A stretch of 32,206 nucleotides of DNA, from the NCBI RefSeq assembly GCF_017744015.1, contig NZ_JAGHRA010000024.1, positions 1-32,206 of the forward strand, in the 5' to 3' direction. The stretch comes from Paracoccus sp. R12_2. Lineage in GTDB: Bacteria > Pseudomonadota > Alphaproteobacteria > Rhodobacterales > Rhodobacteraceae. Positions within the stretch are counted from its first letter, which is position 1; each line of letters opens with the position of its first letter. The notes under the pieces are model-generated. The model searched no databases, was not told the DNA's origin, and saw only the letters and a program-made list of their open reading frames with translations. Shown here piece by piece: positions 16,414 through 24,950 of the stretch. The position numbers were made by a program, and so were the translations under genes.

Positions 16414-16758
16414 ATGGCAGACAATCCTGCGGAGCAAGATCGCCGCAAGATGCGGTCCGGCGATCATCGCAACGAACCGCAACCCGCGATGGTGGTGCAG
16501 AAAAAGGATTTCGTCGACCGAGTCGTCGCGGCCACCGGCGTCCGGAAATCCGAAGCCCGGCCAATCATCGAAGCAACCTTGGAACAGTTGGGCGAGGCGC
16601 TGTCCGCTGGTCACACCCTTGCGGTGCCGCCGCTGGGACGGGCGCGCGTCAATCTTGAAAAGGACCTTCGGGGGGGCGACGTGATCACCCTGCGCCTGCG
16701 CCGCAAATCCGCGATTGCGACGCCTGTCGGCGCCGTCGGACCGGCAACAGCAAAATAA
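16414..16758 (+). CDS. HU-family DNA-binding protein, arm-less variant
   Basis: This 114-residue protein has an HU/IHF core. After an N-terminal extension of about 27 charged residues come the two HU helices (KKDFVDRVVAATGVRKSEAR, EATLEQLGEALSAG) and the start of the beta-sheet (LAVPPLGRARVNLEKDL). Then it reads GGDVITLRLRR directly, with no room for the long beta-arms carrying the GRNP motif with which HU grips and bends the minor groove. The tail is Ala/Pro-rich. Canonical HU has 90 residues including the arm. This variant should therefore bind DNA differently, or bind a partner. It lies between the lon terminator and tRNA-Val. The start at 16414 is chosen because it follows the poly-G site; in-frame codons upstream are not supported. 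Confidence 0.8.
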   Translation: MADNPAEQDRRKMRSGDHRNEPQPAMVVQKKDFVDRVVAATGVRKSEARPIIEATLEQLGEALSAGHTLAVPPLGRARVNLEKDLRGGDVITLRLRRKSAIATPVGAVGPATAK

Positions 16759-16808
16759 CGGATTGGCCCTTGCATCGCTGTCACCCTGCCGCTAAAAGCC
16801 CGTCCACC

Positions 16809-16883
16809 GGGTGATTAGCTCAGCGGTAGAGCGCTTCGTTCACATCGAAGATGTCAGCGGTTCAAATCCGTTATCACCCACCA
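16809..16883 (+). tRNA. tRNA-Val (CAC), CCA encoded
   Basis: A complete 75-base cloverleaf: acceptor GGGTGAT with ATCACCC, D stem GCTC/GAGC, anticodon stem CTTCG/CGAAG with loop TTCACAT (anticodon CAC), T stem AGCGG/CCGTT (one G-U pair), and encoded CCA. It is followed by 161 bases without a gene up to the end of the - strand ligase gene. Confidence 0.96.
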
Positions 16884-17044
16884 TTCCCCCCTTTGTCAGA
16901 GACCGGGCGCAGCCAAGCCGCGTGCGCCCCGGACGACAATGTCACGGCCCGCGACATATCCCTGATAGACCCCGCCGTCACACGGACAAGCGGGATCCAG
17001 CGCGCGTCGCCGCTCCGTTGCCTCAGGAAACTGCCGAACCCGCG

Positions 17045-18376
17045 CTAGACGGTGTCCAGATACAGTTCGACAGTCTCTTCATCCGACAATTCGGCCATGT
17101 AGTGCAGTTCTTGCCGTTTGGTCATCAGATAGTTCTCGACCAGATGTTCGGGAAAGATGCGCCGGATCTCGGGGCATTTGTCGAAGGCCTCGATCGCGGC
17201 GCCCCAATCGCCGGGCAGCTGCGCCAGTTGCTGGTCGTAGGCGTTGCCCTTGAACGGGGCCGGCGCTTCCAGCCTGTCCTCGATCCCGTCCAGCGCGGCA
17301 CCCAAGATCGCGGCGACGGTCAGGTACGGGTTCACGTCTCCGCCAGCCACCCGATGTTCGATGCGACGCGCCTTCGGGCCGGATGAAGGAATGCGGATCG
17401 CGGCGGTGCGGTTTTCATAGGCCCACCCGATCCCGGTCGGCGCGTGGGCGTTCGGCACCAGCCTGTCATAGGAATTCTCGTGCGGGGCGAACAGCAGCGT
17501 CGATCCCGGCATGGCGCGCAGACATCCGGCGACGGCGTGACGCAGCGCCTCGGTACCCTCCTCGCCGCCATTGTCGAAGATGTTCTCGCCGTTCTTCGTC
17601 AGGACCGAGAAATGCATGTGCATCCCGTTCCCCGGCCACGCATCATAGGGCTTGGCCATGAAGCTGGCCGCGAAACCGTAGGATCGTGCCACGCCTTTCA
17701 CCAGCATCTTGAACAGCCAGGTGTCGTCGGCGGCCTTCAGCGGATCGGCCTGATGCATCAGGTTGATCTCGAACTGGCCCGGCCCGGCCTCGGAAATCGA
17801 GGTGTCGGCGGGAATGTCCATCATCTCGCACGCCTCGTAGAGGGTCGAGAAGAACTGATCGAACGCATCAAGGGCGCGCAAGGACAGAACCTCGCCCCCG
17901 GTGCGACGCTTGCCGGAACGTGGGCTGGGCGGAACGCGCAAAGTGCGCCCCGAATCGTCGATGAGGAAAAATTCCAGCTCGGTGGCGACCACGGCCTTCA
18001 GACCGGCCGCGTCATAGCGGTCCACGACACGGGCCAGCGCCTGGCGTGGATCGCCCTCATAGGGCCGTCCATCGGGATGGAACATCCACAAGGGCAGCAG
18101 CCCGGTCGGAGCCTCCAGCCAAGGCATCGGCATGAAGCCGCGATCGGTGGGCATCAGCAGGCCGTCGGGATCGCCGGATTCAAAGACCAGCGGGCTGTCT
18201 TCGATATCCTCGCCCCAGATATCCAGATTCATCACCGAGAAGGGAAACTTCGTGCCCTCTTCGAACAGCTTCTGCGCAAATCGCGCCGGCATCCGCTTGC
18301 CCCGGGCCACCCCGTTCAGGTCGGCGGCGGCCACGCGGATCGTCTTGACGTCGGGATGCTCTCTCAGCCAGTCCAT
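17045..18376 (-). CDS. Glutamine-synthetase-family gamma-glutamyl ligase
   Basis: This 443-residue enzyme belongs to the glutamine synthetase family, of the PuuA/GlnA-like type. Family landmarks: metal and glutamate ligands E133 and E135 (ELEFFL), E196 and E203 (SEAGPGQFE), H253 (GNGMHMHFS), R328 (TAAIRIP), and E340 and R342 (RRIEHR). The NLDIWGED and GDPRQALARV segments are typical of the non-housekeeping group, which joins glutamate to amines such as putrescine or methylamine, or to other amino compounds, using ATP. The last gene of an ABC importer operon, it starts directly after the permease stop (TAA-ATG), so it probably modifies the imported compound. No puuB/C/D or methylglutamate-synthase genes are next to it, so the substrate stays open. 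Confidence 0.85.
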   Translation of the reverse strand: MDWLREHPDVKTIRVAAADLNGVARGKRMPARFAQKLFEEGTKFPFSVMNLDIWGEDIEDSPLVFESGDPDGLLMPTDRGFMPMPWLEAPTGLLPLWMFHPDGRPYEGDPRQALARVVDRYDAAGLKAVVATELEFFLIDDSGRTLRVPPSPRSGKRRTGGEVLSLRALDAFDQFFSTLYEACEMMDIPADTSISEAGPGQFEINLMHQADPLKAADDTWLFKMLVKGVARSYGFAASFMAKPYDAWPGNGMHMHFSVLTKNGENIFDNGGEEGTEALRHAVAGCLRAMPGSTLLFAPHENSYDRLVPNAHAPTGIGWAYENRTAAIRIPSSGPKARRIEHRVAGGDVNPYLTVAAILGAALDGIEDRLEAPAPFKGNAYDQQLAQLPGDWGAAIEAFDKCPEIRRIFPEHLVENYLMTKRQELHYMAELSDEETVELYLDTV

Positions 18377-19201
18377 TTATCTCACCAGTTGCGGGCGATA
18401 TTTCAACCGCTTGACCGCGCCCGGAAGATGCTGGTTCAAGCGTCGGTTCACCATGCCGAACAGCCCGATGAGGATCAATGTGAACAAGACGAAATATCCT
18501 GCCACGATCGGGTAGGCCACGAACGGGTTGAAGGTCTTGTCGGCAAAGTAGGTCGCGTAATACAGGCTGTCGCCACGCTGCTGGAAGGCCGGGAAGCCGG
18601 AAAAGAACACCAGCGTCGTGGCATGGAACAGGAAGATCGCCTCGTTGGTATAGGACGGCCAGGCAAGCCGCAGCATGGTGGGCCAGACCACCCGACGGAA
18701 CTTGACCCAGCCCGCCAGACCATAGGCATCCGCAGCCTCGAGATCGCCCTTGGGCACGGACATCAAGGCGCCGTGAAAGATCTGGGCGGAGTATGCGGTC
18801 GTGTTCAGGATCAGCACGATCAATGCCCCGGCCCAGGCCTTGGTCAGCCAGCTTGTCGCGACGGTCATTCCGAACACGTCAATCCCCGCGCGCGGCAGCA
18901 GAACCAGCGCCTCGTAGGCCAGAAAGAACTGGATGAACAGCGGGCTGCCACGGAACAAGAAGATGAAGGCGTCGGCCGGCCTGCGCAGAAAAGCGTTCCC
19001 GCTGGCCTTTGCCATCGCAATCCCGGTCGCGAAGAAGAAGCCGAAGAACAGCGCCAGGCTTGCGAAATACAGGTTCCAGATCAGCCCCGACCCGATCAGC
19101 GTGATCTGCTGGCACAGGTCGAAATCCGTGCGCGGCAGCAGGCGTTCGCCGATCCCGATCGACCGCAGCGCATAGCTGGTGATTGTCTCGGCGCAGGTCA
19201 T
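18377..19201 (-). CDS. Amino-acid-type ABC permease (HisM/OccM-like)
   Basis: This 274-residue inner-membrane permease belongs to an importer for polar amino acids or related compounds. It has about five hydrophobic spans, and the cytoplasmic EAA loop reads EAADAYGLAGWVKFRRVVWP, which contacts the ATPase. The start at 19201 is supported by a 4-base ATGA overlap with the preceding permease. A longer in-frame extension upstream would lie wholly inside that gene and is rejected. It is adjacent to the ligase gene with no gap. It would form a heterodimer with the other permease, as in HisQM. Confidence 0.87.
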   Translation of the reverse strand: MTCAETITSYALRSIGIGERLLPRTDFDLCQQITLIGSGLIWNLYFASLALFFGFFFATGIAMAKASGNAFLRRPADAFIFLFRGSPLFIQFFLAYEALVLLPRAGIDVFGMTVATSWLTKAWAGALIVLILNTTAYSAQIFHGALMSVPKGDLEAADAYGLAGWVKFRRVVWPTMLRLAWPSYTNEAIFLFHATTLVFFSGFPAFQQRGDSLYYATYFADKTFNPFVAYPIVAGYFVLFTLILIGLFGMVNRRLNQHLPGAVKRLKYRPQLVR

Positions 19202-20076
19202 GCGGCCTCCTTGCGCATGGCCTCGCCACCCATCGTGGCCTGGCCCGCGGAAAGTCGCCGTGTCAGCCGTGCGATGACCGTCTCGGAGATCCAGGTCATC
19301 AGCAGATAGAAGACGAGGATCGCAAGGAAATAATAGATCCGCCAGTCGGGATGCGGATAGGTGAAGGCGCTGGTCTTGGCGCCGCCCAGTTCCCGCGCCC
19401 AATAGACGATGTCCTCGACCCCCAGCAGGAACAGAAGCGGTGTCGCCTTGATCAGGATCATCCAGAGATTGGACAGACCGGGGATCGCATAGGTCCACAT
19501 CTGCGGAATCAGCACCCGGCGCGACACCTGGCGCGCGTTCATTCCGTAGGCTTCTGCCGTCTCAAGCTGGGCGCGCGGCACGGCCTGCATCGCGCCGTGC
19601 AGCACATTCGCGGCGAACGCACCGAAGACGACGGCGAAGGCGACCACGGCAAGGGCAAAACCATAGGCTTCGTGGATCCATTGCGGGCTGGTGGACAGCG
19701 GCAGCTTGGCGGCGGCACAGACCACGAAATCGTTGCCCTGCCTGACCGGTGCATCGCCGTCGCACAGATACTGGTGGCGCAGCCATTCCAGCCCCTGATC
19801 CAGCGCGATGGGCACGAACAGGAAGAAGATGATGTCCGGAACCCCGCGCACCATCGAGGTGTACAGCCGCCCGATCCAGCGCAGCGGCGGAATGCGGGAC
19901 CGCGACGCCAACGCCCCACCGAAGCCGAACAGCAGCGCGACGGGGGCCGTGATCGCCAGCAGCAGCAGCACGGTGCCGAAACTGGCATAGAACAGCATGT
20001 GCTTGCCCGATGTCAGGTAGCACATCAGCCAGGGCACGCCCTCCAGCGCGGCGGGATCAGAACATTGCGACAGCAT
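19198..20076 (-). CDS. Amino-acid-type ABC permease (HisQ/OccQ-like)
   Basis: The second permease has 292 residues from the ATG at 20076. AAGGG lies nine bases upstream; a GTG codon directly before the ATG is an alternative start. It has several hydrophobic spans, beginning with FYASFGTVLLLLAITAPVAL, and the EAA loop ETAEAYGMNARQVSRRVLIP. A periplasmic stretch of about 50 residues with two cysteines (YLCDGD, VVCAAAK) sits between early spans. It is longer than E. coli HisQ, mainly because of this loop. It overlaps the next permease by four bases, a sign of translational coupling. With the ATPase and binding protein it completes the importer. Confidence 0.87.
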   Translation of the reverse strand: MLSQCSDPAALEGVPWLMCYLTSGKHMLFYASFGTVLLLLAITAPVALLFGFGGALASRSRIPPLRWIGRLYTSMVRGVPDIIFFLFVPIALDQGLEWLRHQYLCDGDAPVRQGNDFVVCAAAKLPLSTSPQWIHEAYGFALAVVAFAVVFGAFAANVLHGAMQAVPRAQLETAEAYGMNARQVSRRVLIPQMWTYAIPGLSNLWMILIKATPLLFLLGVEDIVYWARELGGAKTSAFTYPHPDWRIYYFLAILVFYLLMTWISETVIARLTRRLSAGQATMGGEAMRKEAA

Positions 20077-20128
20077 CACAGGCTACCCTTGGCCGTCGCG
20101 CGACGACCTGCGCGCGACGGCCGGGTTG

Positions 20129-20854
20129 TCATTCGTAGGTCTGCGCGTCTTCGCCGAACCACTTCTTGATCATGTCGTTCAGGCTGCCATCTTCCTTCAT
20201 GGCCGAGATCACGCCGTCCAGCTTGTCACGAAGCTCGGTATCCGACTGCCGCAGGCCGACCCCGATCCCGTTGCCCAGAACGACATCTTCGCCGACCCAG
20301 ACCAGTTCTCCGCCCGATTCATTGACGAAGGGCGCAAGAAAGTCCTTGTCGGCCAGAACCGCGTCAGCCTCGCCGTTGCGGACCGCAGCCAGCGTTTCGT
20401 CAGGGGTGGCGTATTCCAGCAAGGTCGCGCCGGTTTCGGCCACATGGCCCGCCTGGATGGTCCCGGTCTGCGCCGCAACGACGCCAGTTTCCACATCCAC
20501 ATCGGGCGTCAGCCCGACATACGCCGAAGGGACCGGCGGAATATAGTTCTGCGTAAAGGCGATCACTTCTTCGCGTTCGGGGGTTATGCTCATCCCGGCC
20601 ATGATCGTGTCGTAGTTGCCCGACACAAGGTTCGGGATGATCGAATCCCAGTCATTCGTGACCCAGGTGCAGTCCAGTTCGGCGCGCGCACAGATTTCAT
20701 CGCCAAGCTCGCGTTCGAACCCGTCGACCTCGCCGGAATCGTTGATGAAGTTGTACGGAGGATACGCGCCCTCGGTCCCAAGGCGAACCGTCTGCGAAAA
20801 GCCGGCTCCGGCGGTCAGGCCCAGCACGGCGGCGGTAAGGATCAGTCTTTTCAT
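20129..20854 (-). CDS. Periplasmic substrate-binding protein, SBP_bac_3 family
   Basis: This 241-residue protein captures the solute for the importer. A Sec signal peptide covers about residues 1-20 (MKRLILTAAVLGLTAGAGFS) without a lipobox, so it is free in the periplasm. The mature start (VRLGTEGAYPPYNFIND) and FERELGDEI are typical of the HisJ/LAO-binding family. DWDSIIPNLVSGNYDTIMAG and TPEREEVIAFTQNY are the usual second and third blocks. The ligand class is polar or basic amino acids and opines. Ligand specificity cannot be read. An AGGAG site lies eight bases before the start. It sits between the ATPase and permease genes. Confidence 0.9.
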   Translation of the reverse strand: MKRLILTAAVLGLTAGAGFSQTVRLGTEGAYPPYNFINDSGEVDGFERELGDEICARAELDCTWVTNDWDSIIPNLVSGNYDTIMAGMSITPEREEVIAFTQNYIPPVPSAYVGLTPDVDVETGVVAAQTGTIQAGHVAETGATLLEYATPDETLAAVRNGEADAVLADKDFLAPFVNESGGELVWVGEDVVLGNGIGVGLRQSDTELRDKLDGVISAMKEDGSLNDMIKKWFGEDAQTYE

Positions 20855-20920
20855 ATTTCATGCTCCTGTTGGTCGTCTTTTTTTGTTGGGGGTGCTTGTC
20901 TTGATTGTGTGTCGGAATCC

Positions 20921-21721
20921 TCAGGCAGCCATCGTGGCGCTGAGGAACTGTTGCAGCCGCTCGCTCTGGGGATTGCCGAACAAGGTATCCGGCGGACCTT
21001 CCTCGCAGATCACGCCCTGATGCAGGAACACGACATGGTCGCTGACATCCGCGGCCAACCGCATGTCGTGGGTGACGATCAGCATGGTCCGGTGTTCGCC
21101 CGCCAGATCCTTGATGACCTTGACCACCTCTTGCTGCAGTTCCGGGTCCAGGGCGCTGGTCGGCTCATCGAACAGCAGCGCACGGGGCTGCATGCACAGG
21201 GCGCGCGCGATCGCCGCGCGCTGTTGCTGCCCGCCCGACAACTGCGCGGGCCACGCCTCGCATTTGTCACCGATGCCCACCTTGGCCAGCAGCGCGCGGG
21301 CCCGCTGTTCGACCTCGGCCCGATCCTCGCCCAGCACGGTCACCGGCGCCTCCATGACGTTCTGCAGGATCGTCATGTGGGACCACAGGTTGAACTGCTG
21401 GAACACCATCGACAGGTTCGTGCGGAACCGCGTCACCTGTGCGCGGTCAGCAGGATGGCGGTTCGCCCCCTGCCCTTTCCAGCGCACGGCCTCGCCATCG
21501 AACAGGATCTGGCCCTGCTGGCTGTTTTCCAGCAGGTTGCAGCAGCGCAACAAGGTGGACTTGCCCGATCCGGACGACCCGATCAGGCTGATGACGTTGC
21601 CACGCGGTGCGGTCAGGGACACGCCCTTCAGGACCTCTAGCTGGCCATAGGCCTTGTGCAGGCCGGTGATCTGGATGACCGGGGCAGTTTCGTCAGGGGC
21701 TGTTTGCGTCTGGCTTTGCAT
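20921..21721 (-). CDS. Amino-acid-type ABC ATPase (HisP/GlnQ-like)
   Basis: This cytoplasmic ATPase powers the importer. Motifs in order: Walker A GSSGSGKST, Q-loop MVFQQFNLW, signature LSGGQQQR, Walker B ALLFDEPTSALDP and switch histidine IVTHD. The chosen ATG at 21721 gives 266 residues; a TTG six codons upstream is possible. Neither has a good ribosome site. It is the first gene of the - strand importer operon, 81 bases after purS, and probably shares a transcript with the binding protein, both permeases and the ligase. Confidence 0.92.
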   Translation of the reverse strand: MQSQTQTAPDETAPVIQITGLHKAYGQLEVLKGVSLTAPRGNVISLIGSSGSGKSTLLRCCNLLENSQQGQILFDGEAVRWKGQGANRHPADRAQVTRFRTNLSMVFQQFNLWSHMTILQNVMEAPVTVLGEDRAEVEQRARALLAKVGIGDKCEAWPAQLSGGQQQRAAIARALCMQPRALLFDEPTSALDPELQQEVVKVIKDLAGEHRTMLIVTHDMRLAADVSDHVVFLHQGVICEEGPPDTLFGNPQSERLQQFLSATMAA

Positions 21722-21802
21722 CCGTGCATTGGGCGACAATTGCGTGACGATTGCAACGGGTTCCGCGCAGCTTGCACACCGCCGAACCGCGCTGACCTTG
21801 CG

Positions 21803-22054
21803 TCAGGCGATCTCGATCGAGTATTTTTCAATCACGGTGTTGGCCAGCAGCCCCTCGCACATGCGCGCGACTTCGGCCCGTGCGGCCTCGGGGTCGGTGG
21901 CCTCGAGGTCCAGCTCGATCAGCTTTCCCTGACGCACGCCGGAAACGCCCGTATGGCCCAGCCCCCCCAAGGCGTGGCGGATAGCCTCGCCCTGCGGGTC
22001 CAGAACGCCGTCTTTCAGCATGATGGTGACACGGGCCTTGAGGGGGGCTGTCAT
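21803..22054 (-). CDS. purS: Phosphoribosylformylglycinamidine synthase subunit PurS
   Basis: PurS is the small structural subunit of the three-part PurSQL enzyme that makes formylglycinamidine ribonucleotide in purine synthesis. The 83 residues match the family in length and blocks (ARVTIMLKDGVLDPQG, VRQGKLIELD, LLANTVIEKY). An AAGGAAG site lies before the ATG, and the gene starts 11 bases after purC. PurQ, which usually follows purS in this group, is not next here; the ABC importer follows instead. Confidence 0.95.
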   Translation of the reverse strand: MTAPLKARVTIMLKDGVLDPQGEAIRHALGGLGHTGVSGVRQGKLIELDLEATDPEAARAEVARMCEGLLANTVIEKYSIEIA

Positions 22055-22065
22055 CGGGGCTTCCT

Positions 22066-22827
22066 TCAGTTGATCGCGGTCGGCTTGAGGCTGGTGGTAT
22101 TGGCGGGCATCAGGCCCAGACGTCGTGCCACCTCGGTATAGGCGTCGGTCAGGTTGCCCAGATCGCGGCGGAACACGTCCTTATCCAGTTTCTGGCCGGT
22201 CTTGACATCCCACAGGCGGCAGCTGTCGGGGCTGATCTCATCGGCGACGATCAGGCGCATGAAGTCGTTGTCCCAGACGCGACCGATCTCGATCTTGAAG
22301 TCGATCAGCTTGATGCCGACACCGTAGAAGACGCCCGACAGGAAATCGTTCACGCGCAGCGCAAGCGACACCATATCGTCCAGATCCTGCTGGCTCGCCC
22401 ATCCGAAGGCGACGATGTATTCCTCGGACACCATCGGGTCGCCCAGCTCGTCGTTCTTGAAGCTGTATTCGACGATGGGGCGCGGCAGCATCGTGCCTTC
22501 TTCGATTCCAAGCCGCTTGGACAAGGAACCGGCGGCGAAATTGCGCACGATCACCTCGAGCGGGATGATCTCGACCTGACGGATCAGCTGCTCGCGCATG
22601 TTGATGCGGCGGATGAAGTGGTTGGGCACGCCGATATTCGTCAGCCCGTTCATGAAGAACTCGGACAGGCGGTTGTTCAGGACGCCCTTGCCTTCGATCG
22701 TGGCCCTCTTCTGGGCATTGAACGCAGTGGCATCATCCTTGAAATACTGCACCAGCGTACCCGGCTCGGTGCCTTCGTAAAGGATCTTCGCCTTGCCTTC
22801 GTAAACTTTCTTGCGCCGCGGAGCCAT
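22066..22827 (-). CDS. purC: SAICAR synthase
   Basis: PurC joins aspartate to CAIR with ATP in purine synthesis. The 253 residues have the family's opening ([14 protein letters not shown]), FKDDATAFN, the NRLSEFFM segment, [12 protein letters not shown], and the DFKIEIGR and [12 protein letters not shown] blocks. AAGGA lies about ten bases before the ATG at 22827. It is the first gene of a purC-purS unit and divergent from the zeta-subunit gene across 127 bases. Confidence 0.97.
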   Translation of the reverse strand: MAPRRKKVYEGKAKILYEGTEPGTLVQYFKDDATAFNAQKRATIEGKGVLNNRLSEFFMNGLTNIGVPNHFIRRINMREQLIRQVEIIPLEVIVRNFAAGSLSKRLGIEEGTMLPRPIVEYSFKNDELGDPMVSEEYIVAFGWASQQDLDDMVSLALRVNDFLSGVFYGVGIKLIDFKIEIGRVWDNDFMRLIVADEISPDSCRLWDVKTGQKLDKDVFRRDLGNLTDAYTEVARRLGLMPANTTSLKPTAIN

Positions 22828-22954
22828 GACGGGCCATCCTTTCGCATCTGACTGCCATGCGCCTTAGCGCAGAACCGGACCGATGGGCAATACAGGGTTG
22901 CGGCAAAGCCATTCAGTGGGCATATCAATTCGCAACCGACACAGGAGGCCATGC

Positions 22955-23272
22955 ATGTCCCTTTTCGACGATCGCGAACGCGCCTACGAGGCCAAGTTTG
23001 CCCACGACGCCGACCTGCGCTTCAAGGCCGAGGCACGGCGCAACCGCCTGCTTGGCGAATGGGCCGCCGAAATACTGGGCAAATCCGGCGAAGAGGCCCG
23101 CAGCTATGCCATGACCGTCGTCACCTCCGACTTCGAGGAAGCCGGCGACGAGGACGTGTTCCGCAAGCTTGCCGGCGATCTGGAAGGTCAGGTGGACGCC
23201 GCCGCGATCCGCGCCAAGATGGCCGAGATGATGACCGAAGCGCGCCGTCAGGTCTTCAACGAAGCCAAGTAG
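22955..23272 (+). CDS. DUF1476 protein, F1-ATPase inhibitor zeta
   Basis: The 105-residue protein matches DUF1476, identified in Paracoccus denitrificans as the zeta subunit that binds F1 and blocks ATP hydrolysis. Typical blocks are FDDRERAYEAKFAHDA at the N-terminus (the inhibitory part), the RRNRLLGEWAAE helix and FEEAGDEDV. AGGAGG lies six bases before the ATG at 22955, which decides this start over an out-of-frame ATG at 22951. It is cytoplasmic and acts at the membrane ATP synthase. No ATP synthase genes are nearby, as is usual for this gene. Confidence 0.9.
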   Translation: MSLFDDRERAYEAKFAHDADLRFKAEARRNRLLGEWAAEILGKSGEEARSYAMTVVTSDFEEAGDEDVFRKLAGDLEGQVDAAAIRAKMAEMMTEARRQVFNEAK

Positions 23273-23281
23273 GCAACGGCT

Positions 23282-23304
23282 GCGGGCGTTTCAGCGACGC
23301 CCGC
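23282..23304. terminator. Hairpin between convergent genes
   Basis: GCGGGCGT at 23282-23289 pairs with ACGCCCGC at 23297-23304. It sits 10 bases after the zeta gene and 25 before the end of the convergent EamA gene. No T-run follows. Confidence 0.4.
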
Positions 23305-23328
23305 GCCATGAGGTCGACCCGCCCCCTG

Positions 23329-24237
23329 TCAGGCCTTGGTGGCGCTGACCGGAGGCGTGATCGTCGTCACGCGCTTCTGCGCCTCGCGCCAGGTGATATA
23401 GCTGATCGCGCCGATCATCATGCCGCCCCCCGTGATCACCCAGATGTCCAGCGGTTCGTGGAACACGAAAACGCCAAGTAGGCTGGCCCAGATCAGTTGA
23501 AGGAAGGTGACCGGCTGGGTCACCGTCAGGGGCGCGGCGGCAAAGGCGCGGGTCATCGCATAGTGACCCAATGTCGCAAAGACGGCCACCAGCGCCAGCC
23601 AGATGACCTGTGACAGGCTGGGCGGCACCCACACCGCCCATGCCAGAGGCGCCAGGCCGATGGATACCGTCAGCGACATCATCGCGACCACGACCGCGGC
23701 CGGCACACGGCCCGAAAGGCGCTTGGCCACCAGATAGGACGCTCCGAAAGCTATCGCCGCGGCAACCTGGGACACATGGCCCGGGTCCAGCGGCCGGATC
23801 CCCGGTCGCAGCACGATCATCGCGCCGACCAGTGCGACGCAGACTGCCGCGATGCGTCGCGCCGCCAGCTTTTCCCCCAGGAACAGCGCCGCACCCAGGG
23901 TCACCATGATCGGATTGAGAAAGCCGATCGCCGTCACCTCGGCCACGGTGATCCGCGACATCGCATAGAACCACGCGACGACGGCGATGACATGCAGCGC
24001 GCCGCGCAACCCGAACATGACCCAGACATGACCGGAAAAACCGCGCCGCAGCGCCGGCAGCAGGATCGGGGTCAGGAAGGCCAGCCCGAAAAGGAACCGG
24101 ATAAAGGCTGCCTGAGGCGCCGGCAGAGCACCGTCAAGGCCACGAACGATTCCATTCACCGCGACGAAGCACAGCCCCGTCAGCAGCATCCAGCCGATGC
24201 CGATCACGTCGCTGCGGGTTTCCGGATCGAATTGCAT
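23329..24237 (-). CDS. EamA/DMT-family membrane transporter
   Basis: This 302-residue inner-membrane protein has about ten hydrophobic helices in two EamA repeats (residues about 15-145 and 155-290). The repeat signature near the end of each half is visible (ITVAEVTAIGFLNPIMVTLG and PLTVTQPVTFLQLIWASLLG), followed by LFLGEKL and FVFHEPL. DMT proteins of this type export metabolites such as amino acids or act as permeases with unknown substrates. The ATG at 24237 is chosen because the hydrophobic first helix starts soon after it. It lies 40 bases downstream of lysE on the same strand, so co-transcription is possible. Confidence 0.85.
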   Translation of the reverse strand: MQFDPETRSDVIGIGWMLLTGLCFVAVNGIVRGLDGALPAPQAAFIRFLFGLAFLTPILLPALRRGFSGHVWVMFGLRGALHVIAVVAWFYAMSRITVAEVTAIGFLNPIMVTLGAALFLGEKLAARRIAAVCVALVGAMIVLRPGIRPLDPGHVSQVAAAIAFGASYLVAKRLSGRVPAAVVVAMMSLTVSIGLAPLAWAVWVPPSLSQVIWLALVAVFATLGHYAMTRAFAAAPLTVTQPVTFLQLIWASLLGVFVFHEPLDIWVITGGGMMIGAISYITWREAQKRVTTITPPVSATKA

Positions 24238-24277
24238 TATCTGCAAATGACTGATTTCGCGGCCCGCCGCAAGTCTG

Positions 24278-24871
24278 TCACCCAATCGCCAGCCGCCAGG
24301 CGATTACCCACATCACCGCACCGACCATCACATCAAGCACCTGCCACGCGCGTGGCCGGGCGAAGAACGGCGCCAAAAGCCGCGCCCCATATCCCAGCGC
24401 GAAGAAGAACAGGAACGATCCGCTGACCGCCCCGAAGGCGAACATCGCCCGATTCGGCCACTGCGCCGATATCGCCCCCAGCAGCACCACAGTGTCCAAC
24501 CAGACATGCGGGTTCAGCCAGGTCAGCGCCGCGACGGTCACCAGCGTCGGCGCCAGCGCCGCGCCCTGCCCCTGTGGCCGCAGCGCCGCGCCGCCGCGCC
24601 ACGCCGAACGGAACGACACCAGCCCATAACAGAACAGGAATACCACCCCGCCCCAGCGCATCGCAGGCACCAGCCAGGGAAGCCAGTCCCCCAGACGGGC
24701 CATGCCGGTCACACCCAGCGTGATCAGCGCGGCATCCGAGGCGGCACAGAACAGGCAGACCGCAAACACATGGCGGCCAAGCAGCCCCTGCCTGAGAACG
24801 AAAGCGTTCTGGGATCCGATCGCCACGATCAGCGACAACCCGGTCCCGAGACCCGCAATAAAAGACGACAT
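24278..24871 (-). CDS. LysE/ArgO-family amino-acid exporter
   Basis: This 197-residue inner-membrane exporter has the LysE start (GLSLIVAIGSQNAFVLRQGLLG), a DAALITLGVTG block and TWLNPHVWLDTVVLLG, all typical of basic amino acid exporters LysE and ArgO. Six hydrophobic segments are visible. GGAGG lies five bases before the ATG at 24871; an in-frame start upstream is less likely. It is divergent from an ArgP-type regulator across 79 bases. This is the usual pairing in which ArgP, with lysine or arginine bound, switches on the exporter. Confidence 0.92.
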   Translation of the reverse strand: MSSFIAGLGTGLSLIVAIGSQNAFVLRQGLLGRHVFAVCLFCAASDAALITLGVTGMARLGDWLPWLVPAMRWGGVVFLFCYGLVSFRSAWRGGAALRPQGQGAALAPTLVTVAALTWLNPHVWLDTVVLLGAISAQWPNRAMFAFGAVSGSFLFFFALGYGARLLAPFFARPRAWQVLDVMVGAVMWVIAWRLAIG

Positions 24872-24950
24872 TGGCACCTCCGAGCTTGCCGATGCCATGG
24901 TCTGCGAATTAATTGAAGTGAATTGACCTAATCCGGATGAAGTATCGCTA

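Noticed and set aside
17444..19309. 621-codon + strand frame
   Set aside because: Runs antisense across the ligase and permease genes, with no family signature.
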